A stretch of DNA of 64,000 bases from Phlebotomus papatasi (taxonomy: Eukaryota > Arthropoda > Insecta > Diptera > Psychodidae): contig NC_077222.1 of the NCBI RefSeq assembly GCF_024763615.1, positions 32,240,001 through 32,304,000 of the forward strand. Direction: 5' to 3'. Of the stretch, positions 11,455-21,999 are shown piece by piece. Each line of letters begins with the position of its first letter. Position 1 is the stretch's first letter. Both the position numbers and the translations under genes were made by a program. The notes beneath the pieces are model-generated. The model made no database searches. It was not told the DNA's origin and saw nothing but the letters and a program-made list of their open reading frames with translations.

Positions 11455-11720
11455 GGACTTAAGCCAGATGGCTAAGACCGTCTTCAGACTAGAGATTTAG
11501 CTTAGTTCCCGAGGGTCTCAAAACCTTAAACAGCAACCGATTTTACAGTTTTTTCAAAATGTAACAGGTTATTTGCCCTTAATAATTCTATCCTAAGTCA
11601 ATTTTTTCCAAAAATTCTTGAATGATTAGATATTAGAGAAGTTAAGCCATATGGCTAAGTCTTAGGTCTGAAGCCCGCCTAAGCCTTATGTATGAAGTCC
11701 GTATTACAGTCGATCCGGAG
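11455..11720. repeat. SINE-like repeats, CCATATGGCTAAG / GTCTGAAGCC family
   Basis: Two pieces repeat TTAAGCCATATGGCTAAG and GTCTGAAG in both orientations. Copies also occur at 17125-17215 and, reversed, near 63855-63900. TGGCTAAGCC resembles a Pol III A box, which links them to the piece at 11261. Confidence 0.45.
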
Positions 11721-11754
11721 TTCTCCTCACTCTAGAGCCGTACTATCAGTGGCT

Positions 11755-12195
11755 GCCGAAATTCTGAAAGCCAAAATTCGGAATGCTAAAATCTTGAAAA
11801 GTAAAATCTGGAATGCTAAAATTCCGAAAGGACCAAAAACCCGTATGGTCCAAATCCCGAATGGGACGAAATTAAACGCACGATAAATATATGGAATAAT
11901 TTCCTAAAACACAAAGAATTTCCCTTTGCCTTCGGTAAGCGAGGATGCAATCATGGGAGTAGCTATGACACTTTCGGGATTGACTTATCGGGATTTTGGC
12001 TTTCTGGATTTGGATATTGGGATTTTGACCTTTTTCGAATTTAAACGTTCGAGAGTTTAGCTTTCGGTATTTATGCTTTCGAGATTTTGGCTTTTAGGGA
12101 TTTTGGTCTATTTGGGCTTTTGACTTTCCATAATTATAATCTATTCGGGATCTTGGGTTTCGAGATTTTGTCTTTCGAAATTTTGTCCTGAAGCC
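11755..12195. mobile_element. foldback element with subrepeat arms (ATCCCGAAAG family)
   Basis: The left arm is a series of short units of the type CCAAAATTCCGAAAG. The right arm is the same motif inverted (TTCGGGATTTTGGCTTT). A unique core of about 100 bp between them includes TTTGCCTTCGGTAAGCGAGG and GCAATCATGGGAGTAGCTA. That core is shared with 41740-42332 and 46428-46690, so these are copies of one element. Arms made of tandem subrepeats recall Drosophila FB elements. The open frame at 11692-11886 is an artefact of the repeats. Confidence 0.75.
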
Positions 12196-12199
12196 ATTC

Positions 12200-14140
12200 T
12201 TGAGGATCAACCAGAGTTGAAACTTCCCTTTAGTTAAGAAATATTCTAAAACGACATATTCAGTTTTGATTGACCTTAAGTAACTTAATGTTTTAAAAAA
12301 TTTTTAAATCTTGATTCCGGTCTGAGAATTCATCGGTTGGACCAACAATTCTCATAACTAGCTCCTCATATATATCAGAAATCCTTTAACAATATGAAAA
12401 TACATAGACTATACAATAATGTTAATTTAGGTGACGAGTAAGTTAGAACAGTTCCTGATACAAGCGGGGAATTAGGAATTTTAATTTTGCCGTTAAGGAG
12501 GAATGATGAAATTTAGTATTAAAGTGCCATTCCAATGAAAAATGATAATGTTTTTAACACTTTACTGTTCTCAAGCGCTTCTGCATTACCGACTTCTCTC
12601 TATGTTGTTTCCTCTCTCGACTATTTTTCCTAATACTCGCCGTATTCTTAAGCTACCAAACAGTCGTGACAAGAACAAAAGCAAAGGAAAGCCGATTACA
12701 TAGAAGCATTTAATAACAGTTAAAAAAAAGTTGTGTGGTTAAAAAAATGTTTGTTTTTGTTTGGAATATCACTATTAGTTATATCGTTTTATTGAAGTAA
12801 CCAATTTCGAAAACATGTTTACAAAACAAAAATTAATAGTCATAGCTCACAACAGGAAAACATATTTTAAATTATATATTTTTTGAATTCATCTATTTTT
12901 GAAAATTTACTATTTTTAACAGAAATATCAACAAAAAACTTAAATGATTTGACTTTTCAATTAAAATAATAACCACAAAGTCCATATTTGAAATTCTGAC
13001 TGCAAATATTAAACTCAATTTTGACACAATAATTATGAATTAAAAATTAATATAAATTATCACGCCGCATGACATTTAAAATAAATTTGATATTGTCAAC
13101 AAAAGGAATGAAACACTAATTTACATTGCACACAATAATTCCTTTCGCTATTATAATTATATTAAAGCCACCAAAAAAAGCTTTAAATTTTAAATTATCA
13201 AAAAAATATACGCGTCGAGTGATATTTAGAAATTAAAGATTTTTGTTTTGCGATATTTACATTTATCTTACGCGTTGTTTTTTTTTATCGGTTATAGGAA
13301 AAGAAATTATTTTAGGAAAATCAAAAAAAGGCTGGGACGGCTTTCCAACGGTGTAAAATCATTTATTCACTATTTTTATCAGAGATCTCTCTTCATTCAG
13401 TCATCCCTGCAATAATTCTACATTTTTTTTCATTTATTTTCTTTTTCAATTAATCACTGTGAAAAATGATATTATCAAGGTATGAGTACGGCCCAACAAT
13501 TTAATTTACAGAGAAAAATAAATACAGAATAATTATTTTCTGTAGCCAGTGTATTAGTGTCAGCTACTGGTTAAATAATTGATAAATGATTGTTCTTTTT
13601 TTTCATTAATAACAACAGCAACAATTTTTTTTCCGATAATTATGATGTCTGTAACGCAGAAACAAGGTAAATTGTCAAGTTTATAAACAAGAAAAGAGAA
13701 CCACATGAAAATGAAGGCTAAATTAATTGATTAAATAAAATGTGGAAAAGATTATTAAGTAACTCAGTGAAATTTAATTAACTGTGCTACGTGAAAAAAA
13801 CATGAAAGAACGAAAATGAATTTATGAAAAAAAACTATTGAGTTTGGTTTATTGAGGAGTTATGACAAAAATAAATCGTATGTATAGACGCGATTTTTCT
13901 TTTAATTTTTAATGTTTTTGGGTTTATCGTCTTTTTTGTAATTTCAGCTATTTTAATTACTGCATGAATGAGATTGAAGAACTAATTGAGAGTGGTTAAA
14001 GAAAGGTATGACAAATAATAAAGTAGAGTTATGTCGTTTATCTTTTAATATTTATAATAAAAAAATATAATTTTTTTAAAGAAATCATTGTGAATAGAAC
14101 CAAATTACAGACAGTAAATAGAGAAAAATTATTTACGTGA
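12200..14140. other. AT-rich stretch downstream of the recognised exons, no exon found
   Basis: Later exons of the minus-strand gene would be expected here or beyond. I saw no GC-richer open frame with splice sites. The sequence is AT-rich with A/T runs and a terminal fragment of the TTTTGTTTTGTAAACATGTT repeat family near 12805-12840. Confidence 0.4.
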
Positions 14141-14144
14141 AAAC

Positions 14145-14375
14145 TAAGGTGTGCTTATAATTGATTTTGATTTAAAAATATGCTTTCGAAATTCCGTATG
14201 GGAGCAAGTGAGAATGATACTAGATGTCGCTCATTACAGTGAAATGTCAAAAACATGTGAAAATGCATTTGACAACTGAGGTTGAGTGACATCTAGTTTT
14301 TGTCACATAGAACACCCTCATTTCTAATTTCGAAAACATATTTACAAAACAAAACTAATTGTAAGTACACCATTA
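14145..14375. mobile_element. TIR element, TAAGGTGTGCTTATAATTGATTTTG family
   Basis: Left TAAGGTGTGCTTATAATTGA and right TAATTGTAAGTACACCATTA are inverted. Inner arms carry TTTCGAAATTCC against its complement and GATGTCGCTCA against TGAGTGACATC. It lies about 250 bp downstream of the exon donor, within the next intron. A related element is at 19818-19957. Confidence 0.65.
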
Positions 14376-14623
14376 GAAAATAAAAAGTGAAAGAACTATA
14401 TAGTTTATCTGTTTCCTTTTTTGGTGAAAAGATAGAGTGAAATTAACATAGAAATGTTGATTTATGGAAGTATACCTAAGAAATGTTCCAAATCAAGAAA
14501 AAAAAGAAAAGAACATACAATTACGACAGATAAACTAAAGGACAGATAGTCAAAAAAAAACAAAGTATAGAAAAAAATCTTTGAATACAGAGAGAAATAA
14601 TAAAACTTAGATTTGATGCTTAC

Positions 14624-14847
14624 AATTATCAATATCGTCATGGGATCGCAATAAATAGTGATCCGATGATGATAATCTTGAGTGCCCGTTCGTGTTGGGA
14701 TGAGCTCCCCCCCTACGATCACTTTTTAATACGCTACGCGGTTCCTGTATCGGTTGATCCATGTACAAATCTTCGCACTCACTTTCTTTGTACTGTAGAA
14801 CATTCTTGTGCTTTTCGTAGATCACAACACAGCGATGGCATCCCTTA
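14624..14847 (-). CDS. next exon of the same gene: CHRC / NVLQYKE segment plus hydrophilic tail
   Basis: This 224-nt exon encodes 74 complete residues. A CAG acceptor lies at 14848-14850, although the pyrimidine tract is weak, and a GTAAGC donor at 14618-14623. The first third reads K-G-C-H-R-C-V-V-I-Y-E-K-H-K-N-V-L-Q-Y-K-E. The C-x-x-C pair and N-V-L-Q-Y-K-E match what I recall following the W-F-Q-S-G segment in DUF7044-type insect proteins. The remaining residues are polar and Ser/Arg/Asp-rich, with no cysteine after C-E-D. GC content is clearly above the flanks, which supports coding through the whole exon. An in-frame stop lies just upstream of the acceptor, so the open frame cannot extend further 5'. 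A second consensus donor, GTGAGT at 14777-14782, would end the exon at 14783 in the same phase (see findings). The following exon should begin in phase 1 and was not found. Confidence 0.8.
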
Positions 14848-15448
14848 CTGTCATTTTCAAACATTCACATTCATTTGCAAACGTGTTATTTTTTCATTTA
14901 TTTATTTTTAACGCAATTTTGTGCGCGCGGAAATTGCAAATGAAAATTTTTGCGGAGAATATTTGAATCAAGAGACAGTTTTGTGTGAGTTTTTTTTTTA
15001 ACAGCATATTGATTGTGTGATTTCCCATTTGGGGATTTACACAATATTTCGCGTGTTTTATAGATATTGTTTTTTTGTTTTCATTTTGGTTTTTTTATGC
15101 ATTTGGCAATAACCACAATTACACAGGACACGAACGATGATTGTCATGAAAAAGAGATAAGAAAAATATTGAATTAGTTTCATGTACAATATAGATATAA
15201 TAAAATGTTGTAGCATTTAATGAATAAATCATGTAAAGTCATTAAATTGCACTAGGAATCACATTTAATTGCATGCAGGAAATTGCAGGATTTGATCAGG
15301 AGACACTGAATTTATCGTAGATTGCATTATCCAATATCGTATAAGCATCTTGCCAACTTATCGGTAAAATATAGGTTTGTGAATAAATAATCTTTAATTG
15401 TGACATTATTCATTTTCTGTTAACTAAGATTAAAGACAAAAACAGATA

Positions 15449-15643
15449 GGGTGGAGTCTACACTTATGGACAACGTGCAAAAATCTTAAGTTCTTACGTA
15501 AAACAGATTTCGAAAAGTTATAAAATTATTAGTTTATGATGTAATTAACATTTTGGATTTTTCGAAATCTGTTTAATATAATAACTTAAAATTTTTGCAA
15601 GTTGTCCATAAGTGTATAATATCTGCAAGTGTAGACTCCACCC
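15449..15643. mobile_element. near-perfect hairpin MITE, GGGTGGAGTCTACACTTATGGA family
   Basis: TA-GGGTGGAGTCTACACTTATGG on the left matches its complement GTGTAGACTCCACCC-TA on the right. The arms continue inward (AAAATCTTAAG, AAACAGATTTCGAAA) almost to the centre, so the whole element can fold on itself. A sister copy is at 6603-6816. Confidence 0.85.
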
Positions 15644-15816
15644 TAATATATCAAATATGATTAGTAAAAACTGAATTTTGTATTAAAAAGAAAATGCTAA
15701 ATATTTATTATTAATTTTAATATAAAGAATAGTGAAATATTCTTGACAAAAGACAAAACTCAAGAAGCAATTGTATTTCTTTAGGACCAAAATTTATGGT
15801 TATAGCGCTCTATGTA

Positions 15817-16027
15817 GGGGGAAGTGGGGCACCTTTGAATTAGGACATCTTTGAAAATGGAACTTTTTCTCCAATTTTTAAAAGAACTTGAGGTTTATTA
15901 ATATATTTTAGTTTTACAATGGGTTTGTTGAGCTAAATTATGTAATGGTAAGGTCCAGTTAAATTTAAAAATAGGAAAAATACCCAATTTTAAAGCTGCC
16001 CCAATTCAAAGATATCCCATTTCCCCC
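15817..16027. mobile_element. MITE, GGGGGAAGTGGGGCACCTTTGAA family, TA-flanked
   Basis: TA-GGGGGAAGTGGGGCACC on the left and CCCATTTCCCCC-TA on the right are inverted, with internal GAATTAGGACATCTTTGAAA against its inverse. It is the best preserved copy of this family. Confidence 0.8.
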
Positions 16028-16069
16028 TACCCTAACTGAGGCTGAAAAAGTAAAGAAAACACACTTAAG

Positions 16070-16250
16070 GAAATCAAGAGTTTCTACAGGAATATCAATA
16101 CAAAATTCTCATTATAAGTTTCTTAAAGGTGCATTAAGACTTATCAAACTCCTGGCTCTATAATATAGCTATTTTGCTTTTTCGGAATTAACAAATTATG
16201 AGTTTATCTTACGTCTTTGGCTGATTTCTGTCTGATAAATTTTGTATACA
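16070..16250. repeat. dispersed repeat, related copy at 36340-36490
   Basis: The loci share GAGTTTCTACAGGAAT, AAAATTCTCA, AAGT-TCTTAA, GTGCA-TAA-ACTT and TCTATA-GCTATTTTGCTT in the same order. No coding content was seen. At 16273-16310 there is a separate fragment of the GTGCCAAATTTCGG element end. Confidence 0.5.
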
Positions 16251-17124
16251 AATGAGTAAAGTAATGGAACTGTGCCAAATTTCGGACAGCTTGCAATATC
16301 GGACAGCTCTTTTGCTTAAATAACCTGAATCTGACTTTTCAAATAAAGTATATTACGTTCTGTTTTATTCGGTTAATAGATATTGAAATGAAATACGTAA
16401 TTTCAACCTAATACTTTCTCTATTTATTTCCTGGTAAGAAATTCCCATATTCTAGACTAGGAAAATAAACAAAAAGGGGTATCAGGTCAAAAATATCAAA
16501 TGTTAAATTCTTTTCAAAATTGCATAAAAATCAGAAATTTGCTGAAAAGCTTATGTGATACTGGATGATGAAAACGACGATATTGCAATCAATTCTTGCA
16601 GTAGAAGCATATAAGTAAAATATTTATATCAACATGGAATTAATTCACTAATGTGTTTTTTTTTTAAATCTACTATCATGCCTTATTTGCTTGGAAAAAT
16701 ATTTTTTTTCTTTTTTTCTCATTGTATTCTAAAAACTGAAGGTTCTATGTGAAAACATTTAAGAAAGAATAATCTCTATCATTTGAAAAATTTTAAAAGG
16801 TTTTTACATAAGTCGACAAACACCCAAACAGATAATATTACAAACATATTCAGTTCATTTTCACCAGACCATGATATGTATTACATTAAAAGGACAACAA
16901 ATTATTTTTCCTATTTCGAAATTTCCATTTTATGTGCAAGATTTTTATTTAATGTTACCATACGAAAACAAGAGGAACGAAAAGAAAATTTAGAGGAAAG
17001 CTAAGCAATTTCAAATACCAAATTTTATCATAATTGATCAGACTATATATTTTAAGCTTTGTTAAATAGATTATTTGGGTTTATATAATACAATTCTAAA
17101 AAAAAATTTACGAAAAATTTTGAT

Positions 17125-17215
17125 TGATAAGAAATTAGGGAAGTTAAGCCATATGGCTAAGCCTTAGGTCTGAAGCCCGTATAAGAGTACTGATAGCTGT
17201 GCCGTTACTTGAATT
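17125..17215 (+). repeat. SINE-like repeat, CCATATGGCTAAGCC family
   Basis: GTTAAGCCATATGGCTAAGC followed by TTAGGTCTGAAGCCCG matches the piece at 11625-11720 on the same strand. It lies in the long intron. Confidence 0.5.
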
Positions 17216-17399
17216 CCAAACTTCCAATCTTTCCAATTTTTTAGTATAATCTGTAGATTTTTGACTCTACATCGGCGCTAATATACCGACTGGTGTTCAT
17301 GTTTCATTCTGAGAATTACTTATATTAATAATAATTAATAATAATTCTGAGAATTACTTATGCACCTCTTATTCTTAGATTTAAATTTTTACATGTAGT

Positions 17400-17539
17400 G
17401 ATTCACAGCGAACAGACCAGGCTTTTCTCTATGGTCATTGCTTTTTTACGCCTTCATTGCTTTTTTACACATGGAAAAAATATGCAAAAAAAATTGCGGT
17501 ACCAAACCAAAGAAAAGCCCAGTCTGTTCGCTGTGAATA
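17400..17539. mobile_element. hairpin MITE, ATTCACAGCGAACAGACC ends
   Basis: Arms ATTCACAGCGAACAGACCAG and CTGTTCGCTGTGAAT are inverted across 140 bp. It is followed at once (17541-17572) by the solo right end of another element, TTTTGCCCCAGTCTCCCTTA, which is the right TIR of 31507-32094. It may be an insertion into that older element. Confidence 0.75.
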
Positions 17540-18527
17540 TACGTTTTGATAAGTTTTGCCCCAGTCTCCCTTACATACAAATATGAAATAAATCAATAAA
17601 TAAATAAATTGAATTAAAGAAAAGAATTCGCATTTTTTTTAATGAAATTATGAATTTTGCTTGCATTTTTTATCATTTTCCATTTCACAAAATACTCAGT
17701 CAGATTTCGTATGTGAAACTGCCTCAGTTATCTCTATAAACAAATATGTTATCTACTCTTTTTTTTTTGTTGATTTGAAATTGACAAATAAAATGCTAAT
17801 TTGCTAAAGGAGTTCATGTGTTTTCTGTCGTCAACGAAAGAAAATCCGTTTTCACATGATACAGATCTAGAGATTTTCTTTTGCTTCGTAATATTCAAAT
17901 GTGTTTACTTCTTATGCTTGAGGCAGTTTTTATGTTATCCAGTTTCATTCTTTTTCTTGTAAGAGGAGTTGTTATTAGTTTTTGTAAATTTCATGATTTT
18001 TACAAATATAATATTAAATGAAAATAGAATGATTAATTTTCATCCTTTTGACATGACTCTTTTTTTTCAAAATTTCTCTGCGTAAATATTTGTTCTCAAT
18101 AAATTTGGTATTATTTTGTGAATTGATCACATTGAAACTCAATGTGAGTTGTATAAATGGGAAAGAGCACATTGAATGTAATATTTTTCCCATCAAAAAC
18201 AATATCTCTAAATATAGAAAATAAATAGAGGAATCAAATGACACCATCAAATATAACACCGTAAATTTAATAACAATAGAATATTGTGACAAACATGTCA
18301 TAGAGCCAAAACAATGTATGAATTTTCGATATTTATGTTTAATCCATAATACATTTTTTTAATTCAATACATTTCACCAACTCATTTGCTCTCATGTTCA
18401 CTCCAAAATTAACCCAAATGTTTTCATAATTTGAATAAAAATCCATTTTTAGAAAGGTTACGTTGTTAAATTATAATTAAAGTCTTAAATAGCTCAGTAA
18501 TATTGGAATAACGTTAAAATAGGGTTA

Positions 18528-18855
18528 AGGGAAAGCGCGCTATCTTTGGACGACTCCAGCTTCGGATGATTCTTAATTGATAATCGGATAATTTATTAAA
18601 TGATTTTATCAGTAGCTCTGCTCTGGAAATTTGAGGTATGGGACCAATTGTTAAAATATTGATATAATAATGGGTCAAATTAGTTTGGTCTTGGATGTTG
18701 AAATCAACGCTAAGACGGCGGTGGACGCATGGGGGTGGGAAGGATCAAGAATGAGATGAAATAAATACAATTCAATTCAAAATTCAATTTAAAGCACATT
18801 GAAAAAAATGAATTGTCCAAAGCTTGAGTCGTCCGAAGGTAGCTCGCTTTTCCCT
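18528..18855. mobile_element. TIR element, AGGGAAAGCGCGCTA ends, TTA target duplication
   Basis: AGGGAAAGCGCGCTATCTTT at the left matches the right end AAGGTAGCTCGCTTTTCCCT, with TTTGGACGACTC against GAGTCGTCC inside. TTA flanks both sides (18525-18527 and 18856-18858). The 328-bp length and lack of an ORF indicate a non-autonomous element. Confidence 0.8.
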
Positions 18856-19817
18856 TTAGTAAAGTTACCGTTTGAAGTAAAGTCATTTCAAAAATAATTA
18901 TATATGCACATATCTTAAGTTTGAACTTTATTTATATTTTATATACCTATTAGTATTATATATTATATTTCATGCACTACATATATTAGCCTCAATATGG
19001 CTATTTATTTTCCAATAAAGCTCATTGAATGGAAGCTTCCTCAGTGAAAAGCTTGATAAATGATTAGTGACAATTCAAATTAACTTGCGTCTATTCACAC
19101 AATTTCACCCATAAAAGAATGAAAGGATGCGATTTTGTGAAATAGAGCGTAAATGTGATATAGCACGGTTGTTCTACATTTAATCATTGCTAAAAGCTCC
19201 GGTTTTATTGAAGCTTCTTACCAATCATAAAAGTACGAAAAGCTTTAAACATTATATGAGAGCAATGAGAGACTGTATTTCATTAAATTAAAAATACTTA
19301 TTTATGCAAACTCTCTTGAACAATTAAATAAAATTACCAGTGAAAACAGGAAAATCCATTTATTTTAAGTATTTTATAAAATCAACTTAAAAATTCAGCT
19401 TCTGGATATGAATTTTTATAGCAGAAATTAATATTTAAAAGCATCCGTGTGGAAAAATTTATTGCAAGACTTTCTACAGTTTGTATTTTCATATTTTTTG
19501 TGAATTAACAAACAGTTCACAGAAAAAATTATTTTTTCGAAATTTACAATATGTCCGTTAATAATAGAACTTATTACAAAATTTGTAAAATTTTGATCGT
19601 AGCAAGATCTTTTAAGGAATATTTTTCATCTTTTAACAAAAATTCGTTTTTGAATGTTCGTACAAAAAAAAACAAAATTTTGTTTATCTGGCAAAACTAT
19701 ACAAAACATTATTTTAGAATATTTACGAACAATTTTTGTTAAAGAAACAAAAATGTTTGTCAAAAAATCACGTTATGTGCAATATTTGGGAAAAAATGTA
19801 AAATTTTAGTGGATTAT

Positions 19818-19957
19818 AATGCCCAACACACAATAACTTTTGTTTTGTAAACATATTTTTGACATTTCAATCAGAGTGAGTGAGATCTAGATCTAGTCAT
19901 CTCGTTCATTCTCATGGGAAATTTTGAAAACATATTTAAAAATAAAAGTTAATATGC
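19818..19957. mobile_element. MITE, AACTTTTGTTTTGTAAACAT family
   Basis: AACTTTTGTTTTGTAAACAT on the left is inverted as AAACATATTTAAAAATAAAA on the right, about 140 bp in total. It is related to the element at 14145-14375. Confidence 0.6.
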
Positions 19958-20312
19958 GCTGGTCATGAGAGTCACGAGCTTTTCATAAATTTGAAGCAAA
20001 TGTCACAAACATTTACAAAACTATTAATAAAATATTTATTTCTGTGTAGTTTTAATATTTAAAAAAAATCTTTTCGAATGGAAATTTCGAAATCTGAGGA
20101 AAGGATTTGAAAATAGCATATTTCTTTACAAAAATTCTCACAAGAACAACAGCAAAAAAATATTTTCACAACATTCTACAATTCTTAAACAATAAAATAC
20201 TTGATATTCTACTAAATATATTTTCTACTGTCAATGAAATGATACTAAATTCAGTGGAATTGTTACAAAAATTTTGTAGATAATTTATTGATAGAATTGC
20301 AGCATAACTTAC

Positions 20313-20457
20313 TCGTCCACCATTAAAAATTTGTCACCATCTGATGCAACACACTTGCCCCTAAAGCTCAATATGGAGCCCTTAATATAAATTGGCTGTA
20401 ATCCAGATTGAAACCATGATCCTTCCCATCGCTGGGGAAATGTGCAATTGGACACAG
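20313..20457 (-). CDS. internal exon, Cys/Trp-rich extracellular insect protein (DUF7044-like segment)
   Basis: This 145-nt exon encodes 47 complete residues. A polypyrimidine tract and CAG acceptor precede it at 20458-20460, and a perfect GTAAGT donor follows at 20307-20312. The reading has no stop and shows ordered motifs: C-T-F-P-Q-R-W-E-G-S-W-F-Q-S-G, then I-K-G-S-I-L-S-F-R-G-K-C, then S-D-G-D-K-F-L. Paired cysteines and conserved Trp residues indicate a folded extracellular domain. The pattern matches what I recall of the first module of insect proteins carrying DUF7042-DUF7045, which are secreted or membrane-anchored and of unknown function. It starts with two bases completing a split codon and ends with GA. 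The first base of the exon at 14847 completes that codon as GAT, so the two exons are consecutive. No signal-peptide exon was recognised upstream. That this is an exon is strong; the family name is from memory and the function is unknown. Confidence 0.85.
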
Positions 20458-21000
20458 CTGAAAGTATAGTAAAAGAAAGGAGACATAATTAACTCACTTT
20501 TCCTTTACCACAAGATTGCTTCTACTTTTATGGCTTTCCTTTTCACAAACGTATAATTCTTTTTGGGGTTTCTCATCTGTACTAAGATCACGGAGTTTGC
20601 TGATGGTGTGAAAATTCACATTTTTCTCGTAAAGATTTTCCAGGGGAAATCTTTGGCTCGTCACTGAGGACTGAGATAAATTTAAGATATTCTATAAAGC
20701 TCAATTAATTAGTTTATAGGGAATTTTTATAGTGCATAAACATTTTTGGTTAGTAAAAAAATTTATTGTGGTCAGTAGAAAATTCTAAATACACTATAAA
20801 ATATTTAATTTTGGTCAGTAGTAAATAGCTAAAAAATAGTTTAAAAATTTTGCTATATTAGATTTCATTTACTGAAATGAGTAACATTTTCAGTAGTCGA
20901 TTTTGAGTTACGTACTTCGATTCCTTTTGCCCCAAGGGCCTGTATTTTGCTAGAATTTTGGAAATTTTAAATTTCGAGTTTTTTTAACGTCACACTGTTT
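20458..21000. other. upstream intron of the minus-strand gene, start
   Basis: The pyrimidine tract and acceptor for the exon lie at 20458-20480. The remaining sequence is unique, with repeated TTTTGGTTAGTA / GTGGTCAGTAG / TTTTGGTCAGTAG motifs at 20745-20825. No further exon was recognised. Confidence 0.4.
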
Positions 21001-21235
21001 GTCCGTTTGTTCGCCGACTGTCAGCAGCTCTAGAGGCCAAACGGTCAGAGATAGAGACTTGGGATTTTCGGAGGACCCCCTTGTAAGCCAATCCAGGGAC
21101 CGTTATGCCCCTTAGTTTTCTGCCACCCCTCCTCTTCTCCTCCAAAACCGGGATTGCAAGAAAACACGTCGTGCGATCCAGGTGGACATTTCGTCAATAT
21201 ATGAAAATCCCGTTGAATCATTCCTAATAACAATT
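21000..21235. repeat. dispersed repeat shared with 43700-43860
   Basis: GAGATAGAGACTTGGGATTT, GGAGGACCCCC, CCACCCCTCCTCTTC and GAAAACACGTCGTG occur in the same order at 43700-43860, inside the Stowaway-like element. It is GC-rich compared with its surroundings. No coding motif was recognised on either strand. Confidence 0.6.
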
Positions 21236-21705
21236 TTCAAGGTCAAAGGTTTAAAAAGCTTTATAGAGTGTATTTCTCAAATGAATGGTATCAAATTTGA
21301 GTTCGTTGGAAAGGTCTTGGAATTTGTAACAAGTCAGAACCGGATGCAATAGGAAATTTGGTAACCGCAATTTTTATCCTAAAATCAATTTTATTACTCT
21401 TAAGGTATTTTGGGAGAACTTTTGGGTATTTTATAAAACGGTCTAAATCGGTTGTAAATTAGTAGATAGTAAATACTGCGTAAGTCAAGAGTTCGAGTAT
21501 TTTCTATAGCATGGAACCTTTTGTCACCCTTTTTTTCGTTAGTATCAACTTTTAAGCTCTTAATCATTAACCGATAAAAATAAGAATTGAGGCAAAGTAA
21601 CAATAATTTGATTTTTCCATTATTTAAGTATGGCTTAAGATTTATAATTTTATACAATGCGAGTTTCATGGAGATATTTTAACTATGATCAATTAAATAA
21701 AAGGT

Positions 21706-21893
21706 AGGGTTGCGGCATTCCTTTATGACCTGTCCTTAATGATGGCCTCCTCTCAAAAATCTTGAATTTTTGTCACAAAATTTGCTGTGTTAAGATAACC
21801 CTTTACTTGTTTTTTGGTTTCCGAAATCATTTTCTAATAAAAATTGCGACGAGGCTATCAGTAAAGTCAGGCTATAAATAATTCCGCTACCCT
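21706..21893. mobile_element. MITE, TAGGGTTGCGG ends
   Basis: GTAGGGTTGCGGCATTCC on the left is matched by AATTCCGCTACCCTAC on the right. GATGGCCTCCTCTC lies inside. It is short and non-coding, with TA at the borders. Confidence 0.6.
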
Positions 21894-21999
21894 ACGTAAC
21901 TATTAAATGATTAAAATTAGCTACTCCAGCATGATCTTTCGAAATAAGAGATACTTCTGGACAAGGTCGTACTTCCAGTCTGAAGACTGTTTTAGAAAT

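Larger units (their letters stand above)
14848..20312 (-). other. intron between the two recognised exons
   Basis: This 5465-bp intron has GTAAGT at its 5' end and CAG at its 3' end, and its split codon is completed exactly. It contains TIR elements at 15447-15645, 15815-16029, 17400-17539, 18528-18855 and about 19818-19957, plus a SINE-like repeat at 17125-17215. The rest is AT-rich with homopolymer runs. No intermediate exon was visible, and the matching phases argue against one. Confidence 0.7.

Noticed and set aside
21045..21233. 62-codon minus-strand frame in a GC-rich segment
   Set aside because: The segment is a dispersed repeat, and the copy at 43.7 kb does not keep the frame.
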